64,000 nucleotides of DNA from Rhizobiaceae bacterium CPCC 101076 (GTDB lineage Bacteria > Pseudomonadota > Alphaproteobacteria > Rhizobiales > Methylopilaceae): NCBI GenBank assembly GCA_003347645.1, contig QDFX01000006.1, positions 1 to 64,000 of the forward strand. The letters are read 5' to 3'. A program made the translations under genes and the position numbers. Below are positions 36,498 to 45,150 of the stretch, one piece after another. Under the pieces are notes generated by a model. That model saw only the letters and a program-made list of their open reading frames with translations. It was not told the DNA's origin and ran no database searches. How positions within the stretch are numbered: the stretch's first letter is position 1; every line of letters starts with the position of its first letter.

Positions 36498-37010
36498 ATG
36501 GATTTCGTACTCGAAGCGGAACGGGTTCTTCATGCCGAGGTCGGCATCGGAACGATGATGAGCAGACTGGTGACGGCGGCTCTCCTCGGCCTCGTCGTCG
36601 GCCTGGATCGCGAATATCGGCAGCATTCGGCGGGCATGCGGACGCATATGCTGGTGTCGCTCGCCGCGGCCACATTCGCGCTGCTCACCTTCGAGCTCAT
36701 CGCCCGCATGCGCGGCGATCTCATCCAGGCGGATCCGGTGCGCGTGATTGGTGCGGTGACGAACGGCGTTGCCTTCCTCGCCGCCGGCACGATCATCCAG
36801 GGCCGGCGCGGCGTGAAGGGTCTGACAACGGGCGCCGGAATGTGGATGGCCGGCGCCATCGGCCTTGCATGCGGGATCGGCGCCTATGTGATCGCGGTGA
36901 CCGGGACCGTGCTCGTGGTGATCATCCTGTCGCTTCTGGCGCTGGTCTCGCCGGCGCTGCCGAAGCAAGGCGCCGACGCCCGCGACAACGAAGCGAAAAC
37001 GTCGGATTGA
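36498..37010 (+). CDS. MgtC/SapB family membrane protein
   Basis: 170 residues. The family signature is the N-terminal LVTAALLGLVVGLDREYRQHSAGMRTHMLVSLAAATFALL with conserved Arg and Asp/Glu in membrane segments; four to five spans follow and end at about 155. The soluble C-terminal domain of MgtC is missing, as in many SapB-type proteins. Related to Mg2+ homeostasis and virulence in other bacteria. It precedes the tRNA gene on the same strand. Confidence 0.88.
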   Translation: MDFVLEAERVLHAEVGIGTMMSRLVTAALLGLVVGLDREYRQHSAGMRTHMLVSLAAATFALLTFELIARMRGDLIQADPVRVIGAVTNGVAFLAAGTIIQGRRGVKGLTTGAGMWMAGAIGLACGIGAYVIAVTGTVLVVIILSLLALVSPALPKQGADARDNEAKTSD

Positions 37011-37060
37011 TCCGGCAGACGTTGAGCGACACAACCCCGTCATCTAGGGTGCGCGCCCAC

Positions 37061-37146
37061 GCGGGCGTGGTGGAACTGGTAGACACAAGGGACTTAAAAT
37101 CCCTCATCCTCTGGATATGCGGGTTCGACCCCCGCCGCCCGCACCA
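37061..37146 (+). tRNA. tRNA-Leu (anticodon TAA)
   Basis: An 86-base class II tRNA. The acceptor stem is GCGGGCG (37061-37067) with CGCCCGC (37136-37142), then discriminator A and an encoded CCA at 37144-37146. The anticodon stem-loop has GGGA-CTTAAAA-TCCC, reading TAA for leucine UUA codons; the variable arm is long; the T-loop has GTTCGAC. Confidence 0.97.
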
Positions 37147-37171
37147 CACCCCGCTGTGCTGCCGCCTTCGC

Positions 37172-37507
37172 TCACGACCCGTTCAGGAACAGCACTCGGG
37201 TGAAGAGCGTGTAGCCCGACTCCTCGACCATGATCCAGACGAAGACGAGCACCGCGCCGACCGGGACGAGCATCGCGTAGACGAGTGCGAGCCGTTCCCA
37301 GGCGAGGTGCATGAAGACCGCGACTATCAGGCCCGCCTTCAGGATCATGAAGGTCAGGATGAGAGTGTACCGCATCGGCCCCTGAACGCCGAAATAATCG
37401 ACCAGATACGAGAACGTGCTAAGCACGAACAGCCAGCCCCAGACGATCAGATAGAGCTTGATCGGATGATGCTGGCCTTCCGCCTTTTCGGTCACGGCAT
37501 GTGTCAT
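37172..37507 (-). CDS. Cytochrome oxidase subunit IV
   Basis: 111 residues, start ATG at 37507. Three membrane spans at about 18-38, 42-64 and 72-98, with HPIKLYLIVWGWLFVLSTFSYLVDYF and the MHLAWERLALVYAMLVPVGAVLVFVWI tail seen in subunit IV (CyoD/CoxF-like) of quinol and cytochrome c oxidases. It is the last gene of the oxidase operon and presumably stabilises subunits I and III. Spacing to the preceding coxP gene is 8 bases. Confidence 0.85.
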   Translation of the reverse strand: MTHAVTEKAEGQHHPIKLYLIVWGWLFVLSTFSYLVDYFGVQGPMRYTLILTFMILKAGLIVAVFMHLAWERLALVYAMLVPVGAVLVFVWIMVEESGYTLFTRVLFLNGS

Positions 37508-37515
37508 GTCTGTTC

Positions 37516-38235
37516 TCACCACAGATAGAAGAAGGCGAAGATGAAAACCCAGACGAGGTCGACGAAGTGCCAGTAGAGGCCCATGATCTCGACGGCCTCG
37601 TAACGGCCCTTGCGGCTGGTGAAGAAGCCCTTGGCCTCGCGGTCGAAGTCGCCGCGCCAGACCTTCCGGGCGACGATCAGCAGGAAAATCACGCCGAACG
37701 TCACATGCGTCCCGTGGAAGCCCGTGATCATGAAGAAGGCCGAGCCGAACTGGGCCGCTCCCCACGGATTTTCCCATGGCCTGACGCCCTCGTGGATCAG
37801 CTTGGTCCATTCGAACGCCTGCATGCCGACGAAGGCCGCACCAAGCAAAGCGGTAACCAGCATCAGGATCGCCGTGGTGCGCCTGTCGCGCCGATAGGCG
37901 TAGTTCACCGCCATTGCCATCGTGCCGCTGCTGCTGATCAGCACGAAGGTCATGATCGCGATCAGGAGCAGCGGCAGCGTCACGCCGCCGATCTCCAGCG
38001 CGAAGACCTCGCTCGGATTGGGCCACGGCACCGAGGTCGACATGCGGGCCGTCATGTAGGCGATCAGGAAGCAGCTGAACACGAAGGTGTCGCTGAGAAG
38101 GAAGATCCAGATCATGGCCTTCCCCCAGGAAACGTTCTTGAACGCCTGCTGGTCCGACGACAGGTCGGCCGCGATCCCCTTCAGGCCGGCCGGCATCGTC
38201 TCGGTCTGGATGTGGGTCAGGGGAATGTCGGCCAT
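37516..38235 (-). CDS. coxP: Cytochrome c oxidase subunit III, second copy (CoxP-like)
   Basis: 239 residues from the ATG at 38235 (GGAGAAA upstream). Seven-span-like layout with WGKAMIWIFLLSDTFVFSCFLIAYM, FVLISSSGTMAMAVNYAYR, GTHVTFGVIFLLIVA and VEIMGLYWHFVDLVWVFIFAFFYLW, the last being the typical end of subunit III. It lies downstream of another subunit III gene, the gene order of coxMNOP in Bradyrhizobium, where coxO and coxP both encode subunit III-like proteins. Part of the inner-membrane oxidase. Confidence 0.88.
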   Translation of the reverse strand: MADIPLTHIQTETMPAGLKGIAADLSSDQQAFKNVSWGKAMIWIFLLSDTFVFSCFLIAYMTARMSTSVPWPNPSEVFALEIGGVTLPLLLIAIMTFVLISSSGTMAMAVNYAYRRDRRTTAILMLVTALLGAAFVGMQAFEWTKLIHEGVRPWENPWGAAQFGSAFFMITGFHGTHVTFGVIFLLIVARKVWRGDFDREAKGFFTSRKGRYEAVEIMGLYWHFVDLVWVFIFAFFYLW

Positions 38236-38248
38236 CCGCGATTTCTCC

Positions 38249-38941
38249 CTAGCTGAGAAGCTGCCGGCAGAGCTCGAGCGCATCGGCTGCCCAACCCGTC
38301 AGGAGGGCGAACAGGATGAGCCAGACGGCGAGCAGGAAATGCCAATAGATCGCGCAAAGCTCGACGCTGAGCCGAACGGCCCGGACATCGTCGCTCAACC
38401 ATGTCCGGTACATGGTGCGGGCGAGGGCAACCAGGCCGCCCAGCACATGCAGTCCGTGTAGCCCGGTGATAAGATAGAAGAACGAATTCGCGGGATTGCC
38501 GGCCAGCACATAGCCGGCCTCGTCAAGCTGCCACCAGGCGAGGAACTGCCCGACGACGAATGCGAGGGTCGAGCCGCCGGCCGTCAGCAGGCCGATCTTC
38601 ACGCTCTGGATGTCCCAACGGTCCGCGGCCCGCTTCGCGCCCTGCAGGACCACGCTGCTGAGGAGCAGAAGCGCCGTATTCGGCCAGAGCAGCGCCGGCA
38701 TCGGCAGCGACGACCAATCGGAGAATTGCATCCGCATCGAATAGGCGCTGATCGACAGTGCGAAGAGCGAGCCGAGCCCTACTAGGAGCACGCCGAGGCC
38801 GATCTTCGCGAGCGGAACCGTGCGAGGTGCTTCGTCGATCACGCCCTGTTCCAGCCAGGGCTTGGCCATCAGCCGCTGCCGCGACATCCACCAGCCTGCG
38901 ACGACGCCGACCGCGGCGAAGAAGAGTAGCGCACCCGTCAT
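38249..38941 (-). CDS. coxO: Cytochrome c oxidase subunit III-like (CoxO-like)
   Basis: 230 residues. It has six to seven spans with WPNTALLLLSSVVLQGAKRAA, FVVGQFLAWWQLDEAGYVLAGNPANSFFYLITGLHGLHVLGGLVAL and SVELCAIYWHFLLAVWLILFALLTGW, which match subunit III. It starts 4 bases before the subunit I stop (overlap), so it is translationally coupled to coxN. Subunit III is thought to hold lipid and keep the proton uptake path stable. It differs clearly in sequence from the next gene, so it is not a recent duplicate. Confidence 0.88.
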   Translation of the reverse strand: MTGALLFFAAVGVVAGWWMSRQRLMAKPWLEQGVIDEAPRTVPLAKIGLGVLLVGLGSLFALSISAYSMRMQFSDWSSLPMPALLWPNTALLLLSSVVLQGAKRAADRWDIQSVKIGLLTAGGSTLAFVVGQFLAWWQLDEAGYVLAGNPANSFFYLITGLHGLHVLGGLVALARTMYRTWLSDDVRAVRLSVELCAIYWHFLLAVWLILFALLTGWAADALELCRQLLS

Positions 38942-40710
38942 GGCGAATGCCCCTGCATCGCGACGACAGCCGGCGGCGGCTCGTTCTGCGGGATGAAGTC
39001 CCGCGCGGCGCCGGGCACGTTGTAGTCATAGGCCCAGCGGTAGACGACCGGGACATGCGGACCCCAATTTCCATGCGGCGGCGGCGTCTCCGGCGTCTGC
39101 CATTCGAGCGAGGCGGCACCCCACGGATTGCCGTCCGCCTCGCGGCCTCGGAACAGGCTCCAGGCGAGGTTGAACACGAACATGAACTGGGCCGCGCCAA
39201 CGATCAGCGCCGCTATCGTGATGAAGATGTTCAACTGATGCGCCGAGGCTGGGTAAGTCGTCGATTCCAGCATCTCGTGATAACGGCGCGGCACGCCCAT
39301 CAGCCCGAGATAGTGCATCGGGAAGAAGATCGCGTAGGCGCCGAGGAAGGTGATCCAGAAGTGGATCTTGCCGAGCGTCTCGTCGAGCAGCCGGCCCGTC
39401 ACCTTCGGATACCAATGATAGATCGCACCGAAGATGACCAGGATCGGCGCGACGCCCATCACCATGTGGAAATGCGCCACGACGAACATCGTGTCCGACA
39501 GCGGCACGTCGACGACGACATTGCCGAGGAACAGCCCCGTCAGTCCGCCGTTCACGAAGGTCACTATGAACGCCAGCGCGAACAGCATTGGCGTCCGCAG
39601 ATGGATGTCGCCCCGCCAGAGCGTCAGCACCCAGTTGTAGACCTTGATCGCGGTGGGGATCGCGATGATCAAAGTGGTCGTCGCGAAGAAGAACCCGAAA
39701 TAGGGGTTCATGCCGCTCACATACATGTGGTGCGCCCAGACGACGAAGCTGAGCGCCCCGATGGCGATGATCGCCCATACCATCATGCGGTAGCCGAAGA
39801 TGTTCCGCCGCGCATGCACGCTGATGAGGTCGGAGACGATGCCGAAGGCGGGCAGGGCGACGATGTAGACCTCGGGGTGGCCGAAGAACCAGAACAGGTG
39901 CTGGAAGAGGAGCGGGCTGCCGCCGCCGTATTTGAGCTGTTCGCCCATCGAATAGAGCGTCGGCATGAAGAAGCTCGTGCCGAGCAGCTTGTCGAACAGC
40001 ATCATCACCGCGCCGACGAACAATGCCGGGAAGGCCAGCAGCGCCATGACGCTCGCGGTGAAGATGCCCCAGACCGTCAGCGGCATCCGCATCAAAGTCA
40101 TGCCGCGCGCACGTCCCTGCAGGACCGTCACCACATAGTTCAGGCCACCCATGGTGAAGCCGATGATGAAGACGATCAGCGAGACGAGCATCAGGACGAT
40201 GCCCCATTCCTGGCCCGGAGTGCCGGCGAGGATCGCCTGCGGTGGGTAGAGGGTCCAACCCGCGCCGGTGGGGCCGCCGGGCGCGAAGAAGCTCGCGACC
40301 AGGATCAGGACCGCGAGGAAATAGACCCAGAAGCTGAGCATGTTGACGTACGGGAACACCATGTCCCGCGCACCGACCATCAGGGGGATCAGGTAATTGC
40401 CGAAGCCGCCGAGGAAGAGCGCGGTCAGCACGTAAACCACCATCATCATCCCGTGCATGGTGATGAGCTGGTAATAGCGGTCGGCGTCGATGAACTCGAA
40501 CACGCCCGGGAAGCCGAGCTGCAGCCGCATCAGCCACGACAGAACTAGCGCGATCAGGCCGACCCCGAGCGCAACCAGCGAATATTGGATGGCGATGACC
40601 TTCGCGTCCTGCGCGAAGACGTATTTCGTGATCCAGCTGTGTGGATGATAGAGCTCGACGTCCTCGACATCGGCGGACATGCCGCCGGGCCCGAGCGGGA
40701 TCTCGGTCAT
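38938..40710 (-). CDS. coxN: Cytochrome c oxidase subunit I (CoxN-like)
   Basis: 590 residues with 12 membrane spans. Haem-copper features are clear: an early His in MITMHGMMMVVYV (haem a axial ligand), WFFGHPEVYIVALPAFGIVSD with the CuB His and the Glu of the proton channel, VWAHHMYVSGM with the HH pair for CuB and HFHMVMGVAP with two late histidines for haem ligands. It reduces O2 to water and pumps protons. Its N terminus has a short extension before the first span. It overlaps both neighbours (coxM stop and coxO start) by 4 bases. Confidence 0.95.
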   Translation of the reverse strand: MTEIPLGPGGMSADVEDVELYHPHSWITKYVFAQDAKVIAIQYSLVALGVGLIALVLSWLMRLQLGFPGVFEFIDADRYYQLITMHGMMMVVYVLTALFLGGFGNYLIPLMVGARDMVFPYVNMLSFWVYFLAVLILVASFFAPGGPTGAGWTLYPPQAILAGTPGQEWGIVLMLVSLIVFIIGFTMGGLNYVVTVLQGRARGMTLMRMPLTVWGIFTASVMALLAFPALFVGAVMMLFDKLLGTSFFMPTLYSMGEQLKYGGGSPLLFQHLFWFFGHPEVYIVALPAFGIVSDLISVHARRNIFGYRMMVWAIIAIGALSFVVWAHHMYVSGMNPYFGFFFATTTLIIAIPTAIKVYNWVLTLWRGDIHLRTPMLFALAFIVTFVNGGLTGLFLGNVVVDVPLSDTMFVVAHFHMVMGVAPILVIFGAIYHWYPKVTGRLLDETLGKIHFWITFLGAYAIFFPMHYLGLMGVPRRYHEMLESTTYPASAHQLNIFITIAALIVGAAQFMFVFNLAWSLFRGREADGNPWGAASLEWQTPETPPPHGNWGPHVPVVYRWAYDYNVPGAARDFIPQNEPPPAVVAMQGHSP

Positions 40711-41537
40711 CGCGTTTCCTCATTCTTGTTATTGGCGGGGGCGGTGTCGTTGTCGGCCAGCACCGGTCGCGTCTGCTTGTCGAGCCAGTCCTGGTAGGCG
40801 ACCGCCTCCTCAACCACGACCTGACCGCGCATCATCGGATGGCCGACGCCGCAGAGCTCGGCGCAGAGAATTTCGAACTGCCCGGTCCGCGTCGGCGTCA
40901 GCCAGAAATAGGTGACCATGCCGGGCACCAGGTCCATCTTCGCGCGGAATTCCGGCACATAGAAATTGTGCAGCACATCGACCGATCGAAGCAGCGCCTT
41001 GATCGGCTTGCCGACCGGCAAATGCAGTTCGGCGCCCTGGACGACGACATCGTCCTTGCCGTTCGGATCGTCGGGATTGAGCCCGATCGGGTTCTCGGTG
41101 GTGATGAATTTGGTCGAGGACGTACCGAGCTTCCCGTCCGGCCCCGGCAGGCGGAAGCTCCATTGCCATTGCTGGCCGACGATCTCGGCCTCCGTGGCTT
41201 CCGCAGGAACGTTGATGAACCGGTCCCATACGAACAGGCCGGGCGTCAGCATCGCCGCGACGCCGACGCCGGTCACCACCGTCAGCCACCACTCGAGCCT
41301 GCGGTTCTCGGGCTCATAACTTGCGACATTGCCGGGCCGGTGGCGGAAGCGGAACACGCAATACGCCATGAACAGCAACACCGCGACGAACACCACGCCG
41401 GTGATCCAGAAGGTGATCAGGATCGTGTCGTCGATGTACTTCCAGTTCGAGGCAATAGGCGGCCACCACCACGGGCTCAGGAAGTGAAACAACACCGAGC
41501 CCAGCGCGACCACTACGAGCATCACCGCGGCGAACAT
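40707..41537 (-). CDS. coxM: Cytochrome c oxidase subunit II (CoxM-like)
   Basis: 276 residues. Two membrane spans (about 5-30 and 40-62) anchor a periplasmic cupredoxin domain. The CuA site is the late stretch VDVLHNFYVPEFRAKMDLVPGM and CAELCGVGHPMM, giving Cys-x3-Cys, His and Met ligands; the electron entry Trp region is QQWQWSFRLPG. It passes electrons from cytochrome c to subunit I. First oxidase gene after the small cytochrome gene (30 bases). No signal-peptidase II lipobox is seen. Confidence 0.93.
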   Translation of the reverse strand: MFAAVMLVVVALGSVLFHFLSPWWWPPIASNWKYIDDTILITFWITGVVFVAVLLFMAYCVFRFRHRPGNVASYEPENRRLEWWLTVVTGVGVAAMLTPGLFVWDRFINVPAEATEAEIVGQQWQWSFRLPGPDGKLGTSSTKFITTENPIGLNPDDPNGKDDVVVQGAELHLPVGKPIKALLRSVDVLHNFYVPEFRAKMDLVPGMVTYFWLTPTRTGQFEILCAELCGVGHPMMRGQVVVEEAVAYQDWLDKQTRPVLADNDTAPANNKNEETR

Positions 41538-41567
41538 CGCTCACCTCCCGGCCCGTCTTTTTTGTTT

Positions 41568-42020
41568 TTACTCCTTGATCAGCGTGACGGGTGCGCTGTC
41601 GAACGTATGCAGATAGGCGATCAGATCCTTGATCTTCTGGTCGTCCTTGAGACCGGCATAGGTCATCTTCGTTCCCGGGATCTTGGCCTTCGGGTTCTTG
41701 ATGTATTCGGTGAAGGTCGGCTCGTCCCAAGTCAGATGCGCTGTCTTGTTTGCCTCCGTATAGGCGTATCCGGCGACCTTGCCGGAGACGCGTCCGAAGA
41801 GCCCGTTGAGAGTCGGGCCGACGCCGTTTTTCGCAGTAGGCCCGACCTGATGGCAGGCGCGGCAGGCCGCATAGACCTTCTCGCCCGCCGCCGCGTCCTG
41901 TGCCCGGACCTCGGCGGTGAAAAGCAAGGCAATCGCAAGTGCTGTGAGTGGGAGGGCGGGGCGCCAGCGGGCGCCCCAGGGACAACCGCCGTAGATGTCA
42001 ACGTCGCTTTTTTCCGTCAT
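41568..42020 (-). CDS. Membrane-anchored or exported class I cytochrome c
   Basis: 150 residues. The ATG at 42020 overlaps the stop of the DUF2189 gene (ATGA) and has AAGGT upstream. A hydrophobic segment at about 22-38 ends in VRAQD, so it is either a cleaved signal or an anchor. The haem motif CRACH lies near 53-57, and TKMTYAGLKDD carries the distal Met in a cytochrome c2/c550-like fold. It probably donates electrons to CoxM in the periplasm; the operon position 30 bases upstream of coxM supports this. Confidence 0.9.
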   Translation of the reverse strand: MTEKSDVDIYGGCPWGARWRPALPLTALAIALLFTAEVRAQDAAAGEKVYAACRACHQVGPTAKNGVGPTLNGLFGRVSGKVAGYAYTEANKTAHLTWDEPTFTEYIKNPKAKIPGTKMTYAGLKDDQKIKDLIAYLHTFDSAPVTLIKE

Positions 42021-42874
42021 TGCAATACCTTGCGATAAAGATGCCATGTTGCGTGACCGAGAACCGGCATGACGACGATCAGCCCCAGCAGGAGCGGGAT
42101 CGTGCCGAGGACAAGGCCGCACGCGACGATCATTCCCCAGAGCAGCATCGGTCCGGGGTTCATCATGACGGCCCGTACGGAACTCTCTATCGCCGTCCTC
42201 AGGGTAACGTTGCGGTCGAGAAGGAGCGGGAACGACACCACGCTGATCGTCAGCACGAGCAGAGCAAACAGGAAGCCGACGCTGACGCCAACGATCATGA
42301 GCGCCCAACCCTCGGACGTGGTGAATATCTGACGGGCGAAGTCAGTGATGGAAGCCGGCATATGTGCGCCGAAAATGAGCCAGTAGATGCCCATGGCAAC
42401 TGCCAGCCAGACCACGAAGATCGCGGTCAGCAACAATCCCAGCCCGACGAACGCCCCAAACGATGGCCGGTTGAGCACGGCCATGGAGTCGGACCATGAG
42501 ACCTCGAGTCCGAGCTCGCGCCTTCTGCTCATCTCGTACAGACCGGCAGCTGCGAACGGACCGATCAGCGCGAAACCAGAAATGAGGGGAAACAGCAGCG
42601 GAAGCATCTCGTTGTGCAGCGCCACATGCGCCAAAACGAGACCTGCCAGGGGGTAGACGAAGGCGATGAAAATGACGTCTGTCCGACAGGCGCCAAAATC
42701 CGCGAGCCCCTTCGACAGTGCGTCGCGTATGTCCGCCGCGGTGATGCGTTGCACCACGGGAATGTCGCTCAGTGCTTCTCTGGGCCTCTTCCAGTCGTGG
42801 GCAGTATGGCCTAGGCCATGAACCGTTTCGCGGATCGCGTCATAACCCCATTCAACGGGGTTTCGGATCGTCAT
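42017..42874 (-). CDS. DUF2189 membrane protein
   Basis: 285 residues; DUF2189 proteins are often coded beside cytochrome oxidase genes. The N-terminal 40 residues are soluble ([30 protein letters not shown]), followed by about six spans: FIAFVYPLAGLVLAHVAL, LPLLFPLISGFALIGPFAAAGLYEMSRR, FVGLGLLLTAIFVVWLAVAMGIYW, and others. The loop LDRNVTLRTAIESSVRAVMMNP is typical of the family. Function unknown; operon placement suggests assembly or regulation of the oxidase. It starts the minus-strand transcript. Confidence 0.85.
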   Translation of the reverse strand: MTIRNPVEWGYDAIRETVHGLGHTAHDWKRPREALSDIPVVQRITAADIRDALSKGLADFGACRTDVIFIAFVYPLAGLVLAHVALHNEMLPLLFPLISGFALIGPFAAAGLYEMSRRRELGLEVSWSDSMAVLNRPSFGAFVGLGLLLTAIFVVWLAVAMGIYWLIFGAHMPASITDFARQIFTTSEGWALMIVGVSVGFLFALLVLTISVVSFPLLLDRNVTLRTAIESSVRAVMMNPGPMLLWGMIVACGLVLGTIPLLLGLIVVMPVLGHATWHLYRKVLQ

Positions 42875-43236
42875 CTCCGTTTCCTCCCGAACCTTGAGGT
42901 CGAGATCACGGACGGTTTCATGACGATTGGGTCACGAACACACCGCGACCTCAGCCCAAAGTCGAGAATACGCCCGATCTGCCCGAAAACAAGTGGATTG
43001 CCACATGGATCGGTCCAGCGATGAAGCCAGGCATTTGGTTTCGGAAGACACGAACGGCGTGATCACACCTGTGACGACGCTGGGCCGAGGATGCGACACG
43101 TCCACCAGGAGCGATCGCTTTGTTCGAAGGCACAAATTGAAGCCCCGCGCGCCGCGACCTCACTTGAGATCAGGAGCGCGCGGCGGCTGTACTATTCAAG
43201 ACCATTGCCGGCATTGCTGTCGGCAATGTTCGGCGA
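42875..43236. other. Intergenic region before the oxidase operon and after pqqA-like gene
   Basis: 362 bases with no credible gene in any frame. It should hold the oxidase operon promoter on the minus strand. At 43204-43227 ATTGCCG and CGGCAAT form a dyad with a 10-base loop just after the pqqA-like stop, a possible weak terminator for it. Confidence 0.5.
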
Positions 43237-43332
43237 TCAGATTTCGCCGTCGTCCAGGCCTTCAGCCGGCGTATAGGCCGTGACTTCGAGGCCGCATGCG
43301 GTTTCGACGATCTTCGGTGTTTCCCAAGTCAT
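43237..43332 (-). CDS. pqqA: PqqA-like peptide, precursor of pyrroloquinoline quinone
   Basis: 31 residues, too short for usual gene finding. The ATG at 43332 has ACGGAG 9 bases upstream. It begins MTWETPKIVE, similar to the MKWxxPxVxE start of known PqqA, and continues GLEVTAY, with Glu16 and Tyr20 exactly at the positions linked by PqqE to form PQQ. An acidic tail ends in DDGEI. PQQ is the cofactor of XoxF, coded 7 kb away. No pqqBCDE genes are near, so it may be an extra or displaced copy. The dyad at 43204-43227 follows. I judge it real on the motif and the location. Confidence 0.8.
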   Translation of the reverse strand: MTWETPKIVETACGLEVTAYTPAEGLDDGEI

Positions 43333-43386
43333 TTTTCATGCTCCGTCTGCTTGTTCTACCCGAACCGTCGATTGTCGGCCGCCCGG

Positions 43387-43803
43387 TCATTTGGCTCCGG
43401 AAAGTTGCTTCGCCTGCCTGACAGAGGTCATGCAATCAGCTTCCTTGCCCTGCCGATCGAATTCCCTCGCGCGCTGCAGAGCTGCGTTTGCATCGGTCGG
43501 CTCGGCTGCTGCCCGCCCGCTAGCCGCCTGGTCCGCCGCAGTTGGCTGACCTTGCGTCTGGCGGCGCACGTCCGCGGGCGACGTGGCCTTGCCCTCGGCC
43601 TGCTTGCCCATTGCGCCGGTCGGCGCATGCTGACCCGACGAAGCGGCTGACGAGCCGGTTCCGGATGTCGGACCCGCACCCGCATCACTGGCGGAGAGGG
43701 TCTTCGTCAGATTGTTGATTTCCGTCGTACACGGGCCAGCCATTGCAGGGCCGAGTCCCAACCCCAGTGTGGTGGCGGCGAGAATGAATGTCGTGGTTTT
43801 CAT
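43387..43803 (-). CDS. Exported low-complexity hypothetical protein
   Basis: 138 residues. Signal peptide of about 22 residues (MKTTTFILAATTLGLGLGPAMA, cleaved before GPC). One Cys follows the signal at once and one sits near the C terminus (EADCMTSVRQAK), a possible disulfide. The middle is Ser/Ala/Gly/Thr/Gln-rich. A pattern of GPTSGT, QHAPTGAMG and REFDRQGKEADC resembles a family of small exported proteins often found in Hyphomicrobiales, with no assigned function. It lies upstream of the pqqA-like gene on the same strand (54 bases). Confidence 0.65.
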   Translation of the reverse strand: MKTTTFILAATTLGLGLGPAMAGPCTTEINNLTKTLSASDAGAGPTSGTGSSAASSGQHAPTGAMGKQAEGKATSPADVRRQTQGQPTAADQAASGRAAAEPTDANAALQRAREFDRQGKEADCMTSVRQAKQLSGAK

Positions 43804-43928
43804 CGGCCTCTCCTAATTGTCAGGGGAATGGAGGCGCGCAAATTTGGCTTCCTTGTCTGCAACTCAATTCGGGGGTTCCTCGTTCCTTCCGGAATGACCG
43901 GATTGAACACCGGCACCGGGGGGAGACG

Positions 43929-45113
43929 ATGAGACGACTGATCCTGATCCTTGCGATCATGTTGGCTCCGCTCACATCTTCAGCCATAGCGCAGGTCAAC
44001 GAGGTCCGGATCGGCTATCTGCGCACTCCGCCTCCGCGCGAGGCTCTGTCCCTGATCGACCTCCCCGCGGAAAACGACGGGTTGGCCGGCGCTGAGCTTG
44101 CCGTCGCTGACAACAACACGACCGGTCGGTTTCTCAAGCAGGCCTTCCTGATCGAAGAGACGCGCCTTGCCGATGGAGAAGATCCCTCGCAAGCGGTTAC
44201 GGCGATGGCGGATAGGGGCATATCTTTCGTCATTGCCGATCTCGATCCGGACTTGTTGCTGAAGACCGCCGCCGCGGCGCAGGGCAGGGGCATCCTCCTC
44301 TTCAATGTCGGAGCGGCGGACGACAGGCTCCGCGAAGAGGACTGCCGAGCGAACGTCATCCACGTGGCTCCCACGCGATCCATGCTCGCGGATGCGCTCG
44401 CCCAATATCTCGTCTTCAAGAAATGGCGGAAATGGTTCCTCGTCGTCGGCTCGCATCCGAAAGACGTGCTGTATGGCGATGCCCTGCGGCGGGCCGCGAA
44501 GCGTTTCGGCGCCCAGATCGTCGAGGAGCGCATCTTCGAGGACACGGGAGGGGCGCGGCAGACCGACAGCGGTGTCGCTCAGGTGCAGCGGAAGATCGCG
44601 GTCTTCACGCAGAGCGTGCCGGCCTATGACGTGCTGGTGGCAGCGGATGAGAGCGAGGTGTTCGCCGCCTACATGCCGTTCCGCACCTGGGACGCACGCC
44701 CGGTCGCGGGGTCGGCGGGTCTCGTTCCGACCAGCTGGCATGCGTCCCACAATCAGTGGGCCGCTCTTCAGATGCAGAGCCGGTTCCAGAAGCGCTTTTC
44801 GCGGTTCATGACAGCCCGGGATATTCAGGCTTGGTCGGCCGTGCGGATGGTCGGCGAAAGCGCGACGCGGACTGCTTCGACCGATCCGCAGACGATAACA
44901 CGCTATCTCAAGAGTCCCGACTTCTCCCTGGCGGCATTCAAGGGTCAGAAGCTGACATTGCGGGACTGGAATCTTCAGCTCCGTCAGCCCATTCTGCTGG
45001 CCGACGGCCGCATGGTCGTGTCGGTGTCCCCGCAGGAGGGCTTCCTGCACCAAGTCTCGGAGCTCGATACACTCGGGTTTGACCGGCCCGAAACAAAATG
45101 CAAGCTGAAATGA
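43929..45113 (+). CDS. Periplasmic binding protein of the PQQ-associated ABC transporter
   Basis: 394 residues from the ATG at 43929 (GGGGGAGA upstream); a signal peptide ends near SSAIAQVN. The fold is that of branched-chain amino acid-type binding proteins (RIGYLRTPPPREALSLIDLPAENDGLAGAELAVADNNTTG), and sequence and location match the PQQ_ABC_bind family (TIGR03863), which occurs with quinoprotein alcohol dehydrogenases. Likely ligand and direction of transport are not established. It is the first of a plus-strand set running through the beta-propeller, the ATPase, the permease and a helper protein. Confidence 0.85.
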   Translation: MRRLILILAIMLAPLTSSAIAQVNEVRIGYLRTPPPREALSLIDLPAENDGLAGAELAVADNNTTGRFLKQAFLIEETRLADGEDPSQAVTAMADRGISFVIADLDPDLLLKTAAAAQGRGILLFNVGAADDRLREEDCRANVIHVAPTRSMLADALAQYLVFKKWRKWFLVVGSHPKDVLYGDALRRAAKRFGAQIVEERIFEDTGGARQTDSGVAQVQRKIAVFTQSVPAYDVLVAADESEVFAAYMPFRTWDARPVAGSAGLVPTSWHASHNQWAALQMQSRFQKRFSRFMTARDIQAWSAVRMVGESATRTASTDPQTITRYLKSPDFSLAAFKGQKLTLRDWNLQLRQPILLADGRMVVSVSPQEGFLHQVSELDTLGFDRPETKCKLK

Positions 45114-45150
45114 CTGGTCGAACTCCGGACAACAAGGAGGAGACAGGGAG

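Noticed and set aside
38758-40548. 596-codon open frame on the plus strand opposite coxN and coxO
   Set aside because: It mirrors the oxidase genes, is rich in His/Arg/Asp/Glu as expected of the reverse strand of GC-rich genes, and has no domain or ribosome site.
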